Shown one piece after another: positions 8,738-17,028 of a DNA stretch of 64,000 nucleotides. The stretch is from PALSA-505 sp036495485 (lineage in GTDB: Bacteria; Actinomycetota; Actinomycetes; Streptosporangiales; Streptosporangiaceae), in the NCBI GenBank assembly GCA_036495485.1, contig DASXMU010000087.1:1-64000 (forward strand). Direction: 5' to 3'. How positions within the stretch are numbered: the first letter of the stretch is position 1; every line of letters starts with the position of its first letter. A program made the position numbers and the translations under genes. The notes under the pieces are model-generated. The model was not told the origin of the DNA. It worked only from the letters and a program-made list of their open reading frames with translations, and did not search any database.

Positions 8738-8914
8738 CTACCTGGCCCACCCGGCCTGCCTGGGCAGGCACACGATGTCGTAGACCAGGCCCGCGTCCGC
8801 CACGGCGGCTAGGCCGCGCAGCACCTCGGGCCGGGCCAGCCACTGCGCGTCGGTCTCGACCAGGACGGGATGGCGGATGCCGGCCAGGTAGCCGCCCGGC
8901 GGAGGAACCACGCT
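8738..8914 (-). pseudogene. Amidohydrolase-2 family remnant
   Basis: The minus strand encodes PPPGGYLAGIRHPVLVETDA then QWLARPEVLRGLAAVADAGL and VYDIVCLPRQ. This matches the middle of Amidohydro_2 (TIM-barrel, L-fuconolactonase-like) proteins, which carry GxRHxVQxEPDxxWLxRPxVxRGL and FDLLVRPxQL. A full enzyme is about 280 residues; only about 55 remain. Downstream the frame runs into a degenerate CCTGG-rich tract (8705-8765), upstream into an A/T-rich stretch. No start or catalytic metal-binding motif remains. Confidence 0.6.
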
Positions 8915-9034
8915 CAGAGTGTTTTCTTTATATGTCGCGTTATGCAAAATCCCTGCCTGGCTGCTGCGCCTGCCCCGGCCAGATCGCTCGCGCGGGTCCT
9001 CCGGGCCGCACACTCGATGCGGTTTGCATCACGC

Positions 9035-9772
9035 TCATAGGCCCATGTCGTCGAGTTCTTTGTGCAGCGCCGTCCGCGGCCCGCCGGGCGGCGTGCTGCC
9101 TGGCCTGGTGGCGGGCGGCCCGGCTGGCTTGCGGCTGCCGCGGTCTCTGCGGTCGCGGAAGAACCAGCCGGCCGCGACGCCGCCGGCCACGCCGCCGATG
9201 TGCGCCTGCCAGCCGATCCCCTGGGCGGGCAGCAGGACCGAGAACTGGTAGGCGAAGCAGAGCGCCATGACCAGGCCAAGCATCAGGTCGATCAGGTGCC
9301 GGTCGAAGATGCCGCGCACGATGATGTAGCCGAAGTAGCCGAACACGACGCCGCTGGCCCCCACGCCGACGCTGTGCGAGCTCTCGAAGATCCAGGCGCC
9401 GAGCCCGCTGGTGATCGCCACGACCAGCGTCACGCCGAGGAACTTGGGCACCCCCCGGTAGGCGGCCAGGAACCCGAAGATGAACAGCGGACCCGAGTTG
9501 CCCTCGATGTGCGCCCAGCTGACATGCAGGAACGGGGCGGTGAAGATCTCCGGCAGGCGGCCCACGTCGTGCGGGACGATCCCATAATCGAAGGTGAGCT
9601 GGTAGTGGTCGGCGGCGTTCGCGATCTGCACGATCCACAGGATCGCGAGAAAGCCGACCATGACGAACAGCGCCTTGCGCGCCTCGGCCAGCACCGTCTC
9701 CGCGTCCCCGGTACCGAGTTGCCACCGGCTCCGCGCCTGACGCTGCCTGCTGATGTCACCCCGGTCAGTCAC
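9035..9772 (-). CDS. Rhomboid-family intramembrane serine protease
   Basis: 245 residues, six predicted membrane helices. The rhomboid catalytic dyad is present: Ser140 in GVGASGVVFGYFGY and His191 in WQAHIGGVAGG. HVSWAHIEGN (His88, Asn92) supplies the oxyanion residues. Rhomboids cut single-span membrane proteins inside the lipid bilayer. The N-terminal 30 residues are charged and cytosolic; the C-terminus is a Pro/Gly/Arg-rich tail. The start is a GTG without a strong ribosome site, so it is tentative. The gene faces the same way as the amidohydrolase remnant but shares nothing else with it. Confidence 0.92.
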   Translation of the reverse strand: MTDRGDISRQRQARSRWQLGTGDAETVLAEARKALFVMVGFLAILWIVQIANAADHYQLTFDYGIVPHDVGRLPEIFTAPFLHVSWAHIEGNSGPLFIFGFLAAYRGVPKFLGVTLVVAITSGLGAWIFESSHSVGVGASGVVFGYFGYIIVRGIFDRHLIDLMLGLVMALCFAYQFSVLLPAQGIGWQAHIGGVAGGVAAGWFFRDRRDRGSRKPAGPPATRPGSTPPGGPRTALHKELDDMGL

Positions 9773-9780
9773 AGTTGAAT

Positions 9781-9861
9781 GTTATTCAAAACGTCCGGCG
9801 GTGGATATTGCCGCTGGTCAAAGCCCCTGACAGCGAGGTCAACTCAGGTGTTTTGAATAAT
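9781..9861. repeat. Pair of inverted TTTTGAATAA elements
   Basis: GTTATTCAAAAC at 9781-9792 and GTTTTGAATAAT at 9850-9861 are reverse complements at 11 of 12 positions, 57 bp apart. The first also lies next to a perfect 6-3-6 palindrome (TTGAAT-GTT-ATTCAA, 9775-9789). They sit immediately upstream of the rhomboid start and are A/T-rich in a GC-rich spacer, as expected for regulator binding sites. The regulator is unknown. Confidence 0.5.
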
Positions 9862-10223
9862 CTTCGTGGCCCCGGCCGGGCTTGGTGTTTCCCGGCTGTG
9901 CTGGTTACCGTCATGGTGGCAAGTTAGCCCGTAATGTGACCTCGCGATGGTTGCTACGGCAAAAGGCTTCATCCTGGCCGTGAGCGGCGACCACGGAAGC
10001 GCTGCCCCGTCCACCTGCGGATTGTCACATTACGTGCATCCAATGTGGTATTTCTGTCACCACATTGGGCGGCAGCCGACACAACTTTTTCAGCCGAATC
10101 GGTTGCGGACCCCTCCCGCTGCTCTGGCAAGATCAATCGGCAATGGTACTCGGCCTGCCGGCAGGTGGGCACCCCGTGTGATCGCTGGGACATGGCGCAT
10201 GGGGCCCGGGAGCCACCTGACGC
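9862..10223. other. Non-coding spacer before a cell-wall-lytic gene
   Basis: No convincing gene. The stretch separates divergent genes (rhomboid on minus, transglycosylase-like on plus). I looked for a c-di-AMP (ydaO-type) riboswitch, common ahead of such genes in actinomycetes, and could not match its core motifs. Confidence 0.4.
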
Positions 10224-10261
10224 GCTGCCCTGAACCGCGGCTCGTCAGCGCGCGGGGCAGC
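10224..10261 (+). promoter_or_regulatory. Stable hairpin in the 5' leader of the transglycosylase-like gene
   Basis: GCTGCC (10224-10229) pairs with GGCAGC (10256-10261), and inside it CCGCG (10235-10239) pairs with CGCGG (10251-10255), giving a two-part stem about 35 nt before the TTG start. It could be part of a structured leader that controls translation or mRNA stability. No known riboswitch class was recognised. Confidence 0.35.
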
Positions 10262-10296
10262 TGCCACTGCGTGCATGGCCGTCGGAGAGGACTGCG

Positions 10297-10974
10297 TTGT
10301 CGCAACACCGGAGGCGGGCCCCGGGGAAGAGGCGAGCCTCCCGCCGTAAGTCCGGGGTTGCTCTTCCTATTGCCGCCGTGTCGGCGGTCGTTGCCATCGC
10401 TGTCGGTGCCGCGGCCTATCTGGTCGGAATCCGTCCCGGCTCCAATGACAACCTGGGTGCGGTGGCCGCCGTGATCGCGGTCCCGACCAGCCATGCCGTG
10501 GCCGAGCTGGAGAAGCAGCGCGAGCAGCTCATCGCCATTAGCGCCGCGTCCAAGACGCTGAGCCTGGCGGGCACGCCCAGGCTGGCATCCCGCCAGACGT
10601 CGTCCCCGTCATCGGGCCCCGGCGGCGGCCCGGGTTCCGCCACGACTGGGCCGCCCGCCCCACCGCCGAACCCGGGGACCGCGCAGAGCATCGCATGGAA
10701 CATGATGTCGTCGTTCGGCTTCCCCCCGCACTCCTACTTCAGCTGCCTGAACAACATCTGGACCAGAGAGAGCAACTGGCTCTACAACGCGGAGAACCCG
10801 AGCGGTGCCTATGGCATCCCGCAAGCGCTGCCCGGCTCAAAGATGGCCAGCGCGGGCTCGGATTGGCAGACGAACCCGGCAACCCAGATCAGATGGGGCC
10901 TGGGGTACATCAAGGCCGCCTACGGCGATCCGTGCAGCGCCTGGGCGTTCTGGCAGGGGCACAGCTACTACTGA
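10297..10974 (+). CDS. Secreted transglycosylase-like (SLT-fold) protein, copy 1
   Basis: 225 residues, TTG start fixed by GGAGAGG 7 nt upstream. A basic N-terminus and one hydrophobic helix (ALPIAAVSAVVAIAVGAAAYLV) act as signal or anchor. A low-complexity Ser/Pro/Gly linker follows, then a C-terminal domain of about 90 residues (AQSIAWNMMSSFGFPP, LNNIWTRESNWLYNAENPSG, AYGIPQALPGSKMASAGSDW, QTNPATQIRWGLGYIKAAYG). This is the small lysozyme-like domain common in Streptomyces; the Glu of TRESNW aligns with the catalytic Glu of lytic transglycosylases. It probably trims peptidoglycan at the cell surface. It is paralogous to the next gene. Confidence 0.85.
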   Translation: MSQHRRRAPGKRRASRRKSGVALPIAAVSAVVAIAVGAAAYLVGIRPGSNDNLGAVAAVIAVPTSHAVAELEKQREQLIAISAASKTLSLAGTPRLASRQTSSPSSGPGGGPGSATTGPPAPPPNPGTAQSIAWNMMSSFGFPPHSYFSCLNNIWTRESNWLYNAENPSGAYGIPQALPGSKMASAGSDWQTNPATQIRWGLGYIKAAYGDPCSAWAFWQGHSYY

Positions 10975-11451
10975 TCCAGCCCTGCCCGCTGCGACGGCTG
11001 AGCCGATCACGGAACGATAAGATTTAAATTACAGAGTGGTAAAGTTTTCGGTATTTGAGCCGTTAGTAAAACCTTACTAGAAGGTAAATATTCTTATACG
11101 CAGAGTAAGTTCTCCTATCTAGGTGTCATATTGTGATGTGGCTCATACGGTTACTATTGGGTCTAGACCTTTGGGGAAAAGGACCAGCTCAGAGGGCAGG
11201 CTTCGATAATTTTCCGGCCCTTCGGGCTGTTTATTGTGACTTACGCCACACCGTTTTCCGCATACATCGCGGCATTTCATTAGGCATGGTGGACGGCTGA
11301 CAGCACCCGGTGTGCGCGACGGTGATCAAGTGATCACTCGCCGCCATGACCCGCGGCACATCCGCACACCGCCGTCCGGCGCTCCTGCAGGCCAGGCGGT
11401 GGCAGCGGGTGAAGGCTCGCCGCGCACCGCGCGTATGACCGAAGGCAGAAT
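10975..11451. other. A/T-rich 477-bp spacer between the two transglycosylase-like genes
   Basis: Bases about 11020-11160 are markedly A/T-rich for this genome and hold no gene. A small hairpin with GGCCC/GGGCT arms followed by a T-rich run (11214-11234) may be a weak terminator or leader element. A GGTCTAGACC palindrome lies at 11160-11169 and is listed separately. Confidence 0.45.
11160..11169. promoter_or_regulatory. DasR-like palindrome GGTCTAGACC
   Basis: This perfect 10-bp palindrome is the core of the DasR-responsive element known in Streptomyces (ACTGGTCTAGACCACT-type); the outer bases differ here (G and T where T and A are usual). DasR is a GntR regulator that senses amino-sugar phosphates and controls chitin and N-acetylglucosamine genes. 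A site between two peptidoglycan-active genes makes sense, but it is about 280 bp from the next start. Confidence 0.4.
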
Positions 11452-12168
11452 TTGCTCCGCCGTCGGATTGTCAGAAAACCCTCGAAACTCACGATAGGAA
11501 TTGCCGCTGCCGGTATCGGCGTCGTAGCGGCTTCCGCCACTCTCGCCGCTACCTGGCCAGCCGGCGCTACGGCTGGCGCGGCAACCACAGCGGATTACCT
11601 TCCCCTCAGCCACGCCGCGAATTCCGCGAACAGCGGTCGCTTCGACAGGCAGCTTGAAGCCGTCAAAGCCGGCTCGGCCTGGCAGGCCGAGCTGAACGCG
11701 GCCAGCGCGGCGCGTGCCGCCGCCGCCCGCCGGGCAGCAGCGCGGAAGGCCGCGGCGGCCAGGGCCGCCGCAAAGCGGGCGGCCGAGCTGGCCGCCCAGC
11801 AGCAGGCGGCCCGGCAGCAGGCGCCAGCCCGGCAGGCGCCAGTGCCGCCACCACGACCGGTTGAGCCATCGGGCTCGGCTCAGCAGATCGCCATGGCGAT
11901 GCTGGGCAGTTTCGGCTGGTCAGCTAACCAGTTCTCGTGCCTGGACCCGCTGTGGATGCGGGAGAGCGGCTGGAGCGTCACCGCCTCGAACCCGGACGGC
12001 GCCTACGGCATCCCCCAGGCCTACCCAGGGTCGAAGATGGCGAGCGCTGGCCCGGACTGGCAGACGAACGCGGCCACCCAGATCCGCTGGGGACTCGGAT
12101 ACATCAGGGGCATGTACGGCTCGCCGTGCGCGGCCTGGTCACACGAGGAGGCCACCGGCTGGTACTAA
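11452..12168 (+). CDS. Secreted transglycosylase-like (SLT-fold) protein, copy 2
   Basis: 238 residues. N-terminal signal (KLTIGIAAAGIGVVAASATLAA), then an Ala/Arg/Lys/Gln-rich helical linker at about 85-135 that looks like a coiled coil or wall-spanning rod. The same lysozyme-like C-terminal domain as copy 1 follows: LDPLWMRESGW with the likely catalytic Glu, AYGIPQAYPGSKMASAGPDW, QTNAATQIRWGLGYIRGMYG. The TTG start has only a weak ribosome site. The two C-terminal domains are clearly related while the linkers are not, which fits an old duplication with linker change. Probable function is peptidoglycan cleavage or remodelling. Confidence 0.83.
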   Translation: MLRRRIVRKPSKLTIGIAAAGIGVVAASATLAATWPAGATAGAATTADYLPLSHAANSANSGRFDRQLEAVKAGSAWQAELNAASAARAAAARRAAARKAAAARAAAKRAAELAAQQQAARQQAPARQAPVPPPRPVEPSGSAQQIAMAMLGSFGWSANQFSCLDPLWMRESGWSVTASNPDGAYGIPQAYPGSKMASAGPDWQTNAATQIRWGLGYIRGMYGSPCAAWSHEEATGWY

Positions 12169-12313
12169 CGCCGAGGCCACCGTCGGCGCGCACGTCGGTG
12201 GCGCTTGCGGTTGGACTGGGCGCAGACTCGCCGAATGTGCAGCCGCATTCATCGCAGCGGTTGGGAGGAGCGGTGTAGACGTTCCCGCAGAAGCAGGCGA
12301 CGGTCCAGTTCAT
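12104..12313 (-). CDS. Putative small zinc-ribbon protein
   Basis: 69 residues starting MNWTVACFCGNVYTAPPN, then RCDECGCTFG. Two CxC/CxxC pairs spaced like a zinc ribbon (Cys7, Cys9, Cys19, Cys22) sit at the N-terminus. GGAG lies 6 nt before the ATG. The 3' end runs 65 bp into the end of the transglycosylase gene on the opposite strand, so the C-terminal 20 residues may be fortuitous. No family assignment is possible; zinc binding is inferred from cysteine spacing only. Confidence 0.45.
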   Translation of the reverse strand: MNWTVACFCGNVYTAPPNRCDECGCTFGESAPSPTASATDVRADGGLGVSTSRWPPRVTRPRTASRTCP

Positions 12314-12609
12314 GGTGGGCTCCGATCGTTCTGGGATGTGGTAGTGAGGGTGGCGCTGGTCCGCTGGGTTCGATGCTCTAGAGGTGAGACGCTTCGCCGG
12401 CATCGTTTCGTGAGGTGCGGGATCAAATCCGCACTCGGTATCGGTTCGGTACCCTGGCGCTACCGCGGCCACTTCGAGAGGCCGCCCGCCGGGCTTGCAG
12501 GCGCACCACGGAGCGGGTGGCGGCGAAGCTGGCTGAGCTTCGCCGCGACCCACTGATGACAGTGCGATTCCCCCGCTGGCAGGACTGGCGCGGCGCGGGG
12601 CGTGAGTCG

Positions 12610-13056
12610 TCAGGTCGGCTTGATCAGGCCCAGCTGCTGGAGCACCGTCACGCCGTCGTCGAGGCCGATCTCTTCGGTGATCAGGCCGTCAACGACCTTG
12701 AGGACGGTGGTGCCGGTGAACCGCATCGACTTGCCGCTGCCGGCGGGCAGCTCGCCGATCGGCATGTCGTCGAACGCGTCACCGGTCTGGGTGCCGCCAC
12801 CGATCCACTGCCCGACGACGTAGTCGCCTTCGGCGATCAGGTCGGCGGTGCCGCCGAAGGCCAGGTCCGGGAACGCAGCCCTGAACTTTGTGGCGAACGC
12901 GCGGACCTCGTCACGACCGCGACACGGTGCGTGCAGCGAGTACTCGAAGCGGATGTCGGGCGCGGCGAGTTCGTCGATGACGGCCAGGTTGAGGTCCGGG
13001 CCCCAGAACTCGGTGACCCACCGTCCGACAACGGCCTTGTTCTGCTCGATCGACAT
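12610..13056 (-). CDS. SnoaL-like ester cyclase family protein (NTF2 fold)
   Basis: 148 residues, typical size of SnoaL/ester-cyclase proteins. Shows the alpha+beta cone pattern: NKAVVGRWVTEFWGPDLNLA, VIDELAAPDIRFEYSLHAPC, RGRDEVRAFATKFRAAFPDL, VVGQWIGGGTQTGDAF and GKSMRFTGTTVLKVVDGLIT. Members include polyketide cyclases but most single-domain genes outside clusters have unknown substrates. There is no polyketide gene in the window. AGGA before the ATG supports the start. Confidence 0.85.
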   Translation of the reverse strand: MSIEQNKAVVGRWVTEFWGPDLNLAVIDELAAPDIRFEYSLHAPCRGRDEVRAFATKFRAAFPDLAFGGTADLIAEGDYVVGQWIGGGTQTGDAFDDMPIGELPAGSGKSMRFTGTTVLKVVDGLITEEIGLDDGVTVLQQLGLIKPT

Positions 13057-13428
13057 CGATCGTCCTTTCCGTCAACGGATGTGATGGCGCCTCGGCTCGA
13101 AGCGCTCAGCAAGAAGACGGCCAGCACCGGTGCGACGTGAGGTCACTGGCCGGTGCTTGTTTCGGGCGGCCACGACAGCAGCGGCCACTAGTCCGCCCTG
13201 CCAGACAGGAGGCCCTGGTCAGCCACCTGAGCTGGTTCTGGCCTGCACGGCCAGCCGGGCGTTTCAAGATCGAAACGTTACTTCACGTTATTTGCGCCAG
13301 AGCCCGGATCAGCGCGCAGTCCGCCCGCCGGGTGCTGGCCCAGTACGGCAGGCAGCCCGGCGTCACCGCCCGGCTCATACCCGCCGGCCGCGCGAGCCAG
13401 CTAGAGCCACCTGCTTGAACGCCCGGAC
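13057..13428. other. Non-coding spacer
   Basis: No recognisable gene or RNA. Short open frames here have no family features. The right end leads into the terminator hairpin of the Ser/Thr kinase gene. Confidence 0.4.
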
Positions 13429-13468
13429 GGATCCCGCCCCCACCTGCCCAGCCGTGGGAGCGGGATCC
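13429..13468 (-). terminator. Hairpin terminator downstream of the Ser/Thr kinase gene
   Basis: GGATCCCGC (13429-13437) pairs with GCGGGATCC (13460-13468), and inside it CCCAC pairs with GTGGG. The stem lies about 90 bp beyond the kinase stop. T runs are short on both sides, so release may rely on stem strength. Confidence 0.55.
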
Positions 13469-13555
13469 TTTGCGTGCAGAGCGGTACGCGGCTCACTGGC
13501 TACCGGCGCAAGGTGGTCAGGACTGAGCTGGCAGCTCACAAATGACCAAGCCCTG

Positions 13556-15544
13556 CTAGGTGAGCGGCTGGAAGGTGCTGATGGCCTCGTTGAGCTTCTG
13601 GGATATCCGGGGCCAGGCGGAGACCGGGGAGGACGCGTAGACGGCGTAGGACTGCGCCCCGCTGGCGGTGTCGAGGTCGAACAGGTAGTCCTGAGCGACC
13701 ACCCGTCCCCTCCCGTTGTCCAGCCAGCTGAAGCTCCACTCCGCGCCGTTCGCACCGGCCACGGGGACCGACCGAAGCGACAGCCGCCGGTAACCGGGGA
13801 ACTTTCCCTGGTGGTGCGTCCGCACCTCCAGCCAGTGGGCCTCGTTCATCGGGTTGGGGAAGGTCTGCGTGGTCAGGTCGACCTCCATGAACGCGGCGCC
13901 TTGCGGGTCGCGCAGGTAGGTGGTCAGACCGCTCGTGGTCGCATTCCAGCCCTGCGGCATCGCCATCTTGAACCCGGTGGTCGCTCCCGAGCGGGCCGCG
14001 GGCAGCGAGAACCACTGGTACCCGGCCGGCAGCCCGGCCGTGCCAGTCCTCGCCGGGCTGGTACTGCTGTCCGGGCTTGACGGGCTGGCCGGCGCGCTCG
14101 GCTGCGTGGTGTTCCCGCCGACCTGACCGCTCGTCGTGGGCTCCGGGTGCCTGGCGTGGTGCAGCGCGAGGCCGATGACGACGCCCGCCGCGACCACGAT
14201 CGCGACAGCGCCCGCGAACAGCGCCACGCTCCGGCCGCGCCTGGGCGCAGGCGGGGCCACCCTGCCGGGGACGGCCGGGCCGTACCCGTTGCGGGCCGGT
14301 CCGGTGGGCGCCAGGTAGGACGGAGCGTTGTTCACCGTGCCGTACAGGGTTCCACCGGGCACGGCATATCCGGGGCCGGGCCGGGGCGGGCCGGTCCGGC
14401 CCGGTGCGGGCGCGCCTGCTGGGGCCCGGCCTGATGCGGCTCGGCCGGGCCCGGCATACGCGGCCGGATCCCAGGTCGGGGCGTCGTAGGCCGGGGTGGA
14501 GCCGTCCGGCGGCCAGGCTTCGGCGGGCGGGGCGACCTTGTCCCAGGCCGTGGGTGCGGCAACGGCGAAGCCCGCCGCCTCGGCGGGCACCCCCGCCGCC
14601 CAGCTCTGGCCGGGCTGACCCGGCTGGCCAGCAGCACCGCCGCCACCCGCTCTGGCACCTCCGGGGGGCGCTGCGGGCCTGCGTACGGCCATCCCCGACC
14701 CAGGCCCGGGCACTCCGCCGGCGACCGCACCGGCCAGCAGCGCGGCGGTCCCGGCCGCGTCGGGCCTGGCGGCCGGATCCTTGCGCATGAGTGCGGAGAT
14801 CACGGGCCCGAGCTGGCCGGCCGCCGAGGCCGTCGGCGAATCCTCGTGCAGCACAGCGTTCATGGTGGTGAGCGCGCCGCCGCGCTCCTGGTACGGCCCG
14901 CGGCCCTGTACCGCCGCGAACAACGTGGCGCCGAGCGACCACAGGTCGGAGGCTGGCGTCGCGGGCTCACCGCGGATCCGCTCCGGCGAGGTGAAGGCCG
15001 GGGTGCCCATGACGATGCCGGTCTGGGTGAGCTGCGCGTCACCCTCGAACGTGGCGATCCCGAAGTCGGTCAGCACGGCCCGCCCGTCCTGGGTGAGCAG
15101 CACGTTGCTGGGCTTCACGTCCCGGTGCAGCACCCCGGCCGCGTGCGCGGTGGCCAGCGCGCCGATGAGCTGCTGCCCCATGTCGGCCGCCCTGGTCGGC
15201 GGCAGCGGCCCGTCCTGCGCCAGGAGCTGGTCCAGTGAGCGGGCCTGGACCAGCTCCATGACGATCCACGGGCGGCCATCCTCCTCGACCACGTCGAAGA
15301 CGGTGACCACGCCGGGATGACTCAGCCTGGCGGCCGTCCTGGCCTCGCGCAGCGTGCGCTGGTAGGCAGCATCGCGCTCGGGCCCACCGACCGCTGGGGG
15401 AAGCGCCACTTCCTTGACCGCGACATCGCGGTGCAGGAGCTCATCGGTAGCCCGCCATACGGTGCCCATGGCACCGGTGCCGATACGGTCGCGGAGACGG
15501 TAGCGCCCCCCGATCACGCGCCCCGCCCCCGCCAAAGCGTGCAT
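13556..15544 (-). CDS. Membrane-anchored Ser/Thr protein kinase (PknB-like, no PASTA)
   Basis: 662 residues. Kinase domain at about 14-270 is complete: glycine loop GTGAMGTVW, ATP lysine VAVKEV (Lys44), catalytic HRDVKPSN (Asp143), DFG (161-163), SPE and a final RPDA region. A long Ala/Pro/Gly-rich linker (about 280-440) leads to one transmembrane helix (SVALFAGAVAIVVAAGVVIG). An outer domain of about 180 residues (GYQWFSLPAARSGATTGFKM to the end) resembles the extracellular sensors of other actinomycete kinases but carries no PASTA repeats. It probably phosphorylates cytosolic targets in response to an envelope signal. ATG preceded by a weak ribosome site. Confidence 0.93.
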   Translation of the reverse strand: MHALAGAGRVIGGRYRLRDRIGTGAMGTVWRATDELLHRDVAVKEVALPPAVGGPERDAAYQRTLREARTAARLSHPGVVTVFDVVEEDGRPWIVMELVQARSLDQLLAQDGPLPPTRAADMGQQLIGALATAHAAGVLHRDVKPSNVLLTQDGRAVLTDFGIATFEGDAQLTQTGIVMGTPAFTSPERIRGEPATPASDLWSLGATLFAAVQGRGPYQERGGALTTMNAVLHEDSPTASAAGQLGPVISALMRKDPAARPDAAGTAALLAGAVAGGVPGPGSGMAVRRPAAPPGGARAGGGGAAGQPGQPGQSWAAGVPAEAAGFAVAAPTAWDKVAPPAEAWPPDGSTPAYDAPTWDPAAYAGPGRAASGRAPAGAPAPGRTGPPRPGPGYAVPGGTLYGTVNNAPSYLAPTGPARNGYGPAVPGRVAPPAPRRGRSVALFAGAVAIVVAAGVVIGLALHHARHPEPTTSGQVGGNTTQPSAPASPSSPDSSTSPARTGTAGLPAGYQWFSLPAARSGATTGFKMAMPQGWNATTSGLTTYLRDPQGAAFMEVDLTTQTFPNPMNEAHWLEVRTHHQGKFPGYRRLSLRSVPVAGANGAEWSFSWLDNGRGRVVAQDYLFDLDTASGAQSYAVYASSPVSAWPRISQKLNEAISTFQPLT

Positions 15545-15632
15545 ATCCGGACCCTACACGGCGTACTTACAAGATTTCCTGTGAAGCAGTTGAGAATAGA
15601 CAAGCCCTCGCCTGACAAAAAGGGCAAAGAAG

Positions 15633-17021
15633 TCATCCCGGGCGGGTCATCTGCAGCACGTCGAGAGCCTGGTCGAGCTGCTCCTCGGTGATGTCGCCGC
15701 GTTCCACGTGACCGAGGGCGACCACCACTTCCCTGATCGTCGCGCCCGTGCACATCGCCTCGTGTGCCACCTGCGCCGCCGCCTCGTAGCCGAGGAAGCG
15801 GTTCAGCGCGGTCACGATCGCCGGCGAGGATTCCGCGTTACGCCGCAGCCGCCCGGCGTCCGCGGTGATCCCGGCCACGCACCGGTCGGCCAGCAGCAGC
15901 GCGGCGGAGGTCAGCAGCCGGCCGGAGGACAGCAGGTTCCGCGCGATCACCGGCATCATGACGTTCAGCTCGAAGTTGCCCGCCGCCCCGCCGAACGCGA
16001 CCGCCGCGTCGTTCCCGATCACCTGCGTGCACACCTGGCAGACCGCCTCGCAGATGACCGGGTTGACCTTCCCCGGCATGATCGACGAGCCGGGCTGGAG
16101 CTCTGGCACCACGATCTCGGCCAGGCCCGTGCGCGGGCCGGAGTTCATCAGCCGCAGGTCGTTGCAGATCTTGTACAGGCTGATCGCGATCACCCGCAGC
16201 ACGCCGCTGGCCTCGACCAGCGCGTCCCGGCCACCGGCCGCCTCGAAGTGGTTACCTGCCTCGGTCAGCGGCAGCCGCAGGTCCCCGGCCAGCCTGGCGA
16301 TGACGGCGGCGGCGAAGCCGGGGGGTGCGTTCATTCCGGTCCCGACCGCCGTGCCGCCCAGCGGCAGCGCGCCCACCCGGTCCAGGCACCCGCCGATCCG
16401 CTCGATCCCCAGCTGGACCGCGGCCGCGTACCCGCCGAACTCCTGGCCCAGGGTGACCGGCGTGGCGTCCATCAGGTGCGTCCGCCCGCTCTTCACCACG
16501 TCGGAGAACTCGGCCGCCTTGCCCTCCAGCTCGGCCGCCAGGTGCGCCAGTGCCGGGCCGAGTTGCCGCCCGAGCACGTACACGGCCGACAGGTGGATGG
16601 CGGTCGGGAACACGTCGTTGGACGATTGCGACGCGTTGACGTGGTCGTTCGGGTGCACCGGCCGCCCCAGCCGCTGCGTGGCCAGGGCGGCGATGACCTC
16701 GTTCGCGTTCATGTTGCTGGACGTGCCCGACCCGGTCTGGAACACGTCGATGGGGAACTGGCTGTCGTGCCCGCCCCTGGCGACCTGCGCCGCCGCGTCG
16801 TGAATGGCCGCCGCCATCTCGGCGTCCAGCACGCCGAGTTTGCCGTTGATCGTGGCCGCCGCGCCCTTCACCGACGCCAGCCCGGCGATCATGTCGCGGT
16901 CGATGCGCTCGCCCGAGATGGGGAAGTTCTCCACCGCGCGCTGGGTCTGCGCTCCCCACAGCACGTCGGCGGGCACGCGGACCTCGCCCATCGAGTCGTG
17001 CTCGGTCCGGTAGTCCGTCAT
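15633..17021 (-). CDS. fumC: Class II (iron-independent) fumarate hydratase
   Basis: 462 residues, full length for FumC. Fumarase/aspartase superfamily motifs are all seen: TGSGTSSNMNANEVIA (98-113), SQSSNDVFPTA, GRTHLMDATPV (active-site His182), and the signature loop GSSIMPGKVNP (311-321) with the catalytic serine. It interconverts fumarate and L-malate in the TCA cycle as a tetramer without metal. It starts 7 nt after the class I fumarase stop on the same strand, so the two isoenzymes share an mRNA. It could be confused with aspartase, but GSSIMPGKVNP with the THLMDATPV context and the neighbour favour fumarase. Confidence 0.95.
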   Translation of the reverse strand: MTDYRTEHDSMGEVRVPADVLWGAQTQRAVENFPISGERIDRDMIAGLASVKGAAATINGKLGVLDAEMAAAIHDAAAQVARGGHDSQFPIDVFQTGSGTSSNMNANEVIAALATQRLGRPVHPNDHVNASQSSNDVFPTAIHLSAVYVLGRQLGPALAHLAAELEGKAAEFSDVVKSGRTHLMDATPVTLGQEFGGYAAAVQLGIERIGGCLDRVGALPLGGTAVGTGMNAPPGFAAAVIARLAGDLRLPLTEAGNHFEAAGGRDALVEASGVLRVIAISLYKICNDLRLMNSGPRTGLAEIVVPELQPGSSIMPGKVNPVICEAVCQVCTQVIGNDAAVAFGGAAGNFELNVMMPVIARNLLSSGRLLTSAALLLADRCVAGITADAGRLRRNAESSPAIVTALNRFLGYEAAAQVAHEAMCTGATIREVVVALGHVERGDITEEQLDQALDVLQMTRPG

Positions 17022-17028
17022 GCCGGCC

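Noticed and set aside
9862..10296. c-di-AMP (ydaO-type) riboswitch ahead of the transglycosylase-like gene
   Set aside because: Expected from gene context, but the conserved core was not found; only a simple hairpin is supported.
12414..12434. tRNA T-arm-like hairpin GTGCGG-GATCAAAT-CCGCAC
   Set aside because: No acceptor, D-arm or anticodon stem can be folded around it and the loop lacks the TTC start, so it is not a tRNA.
13137..13418. 93-codon frame downstream of the SnoaL-like gene
   Set aside because: No ribosome site, domain or typical codon pattern; spacer DNA is more likely.
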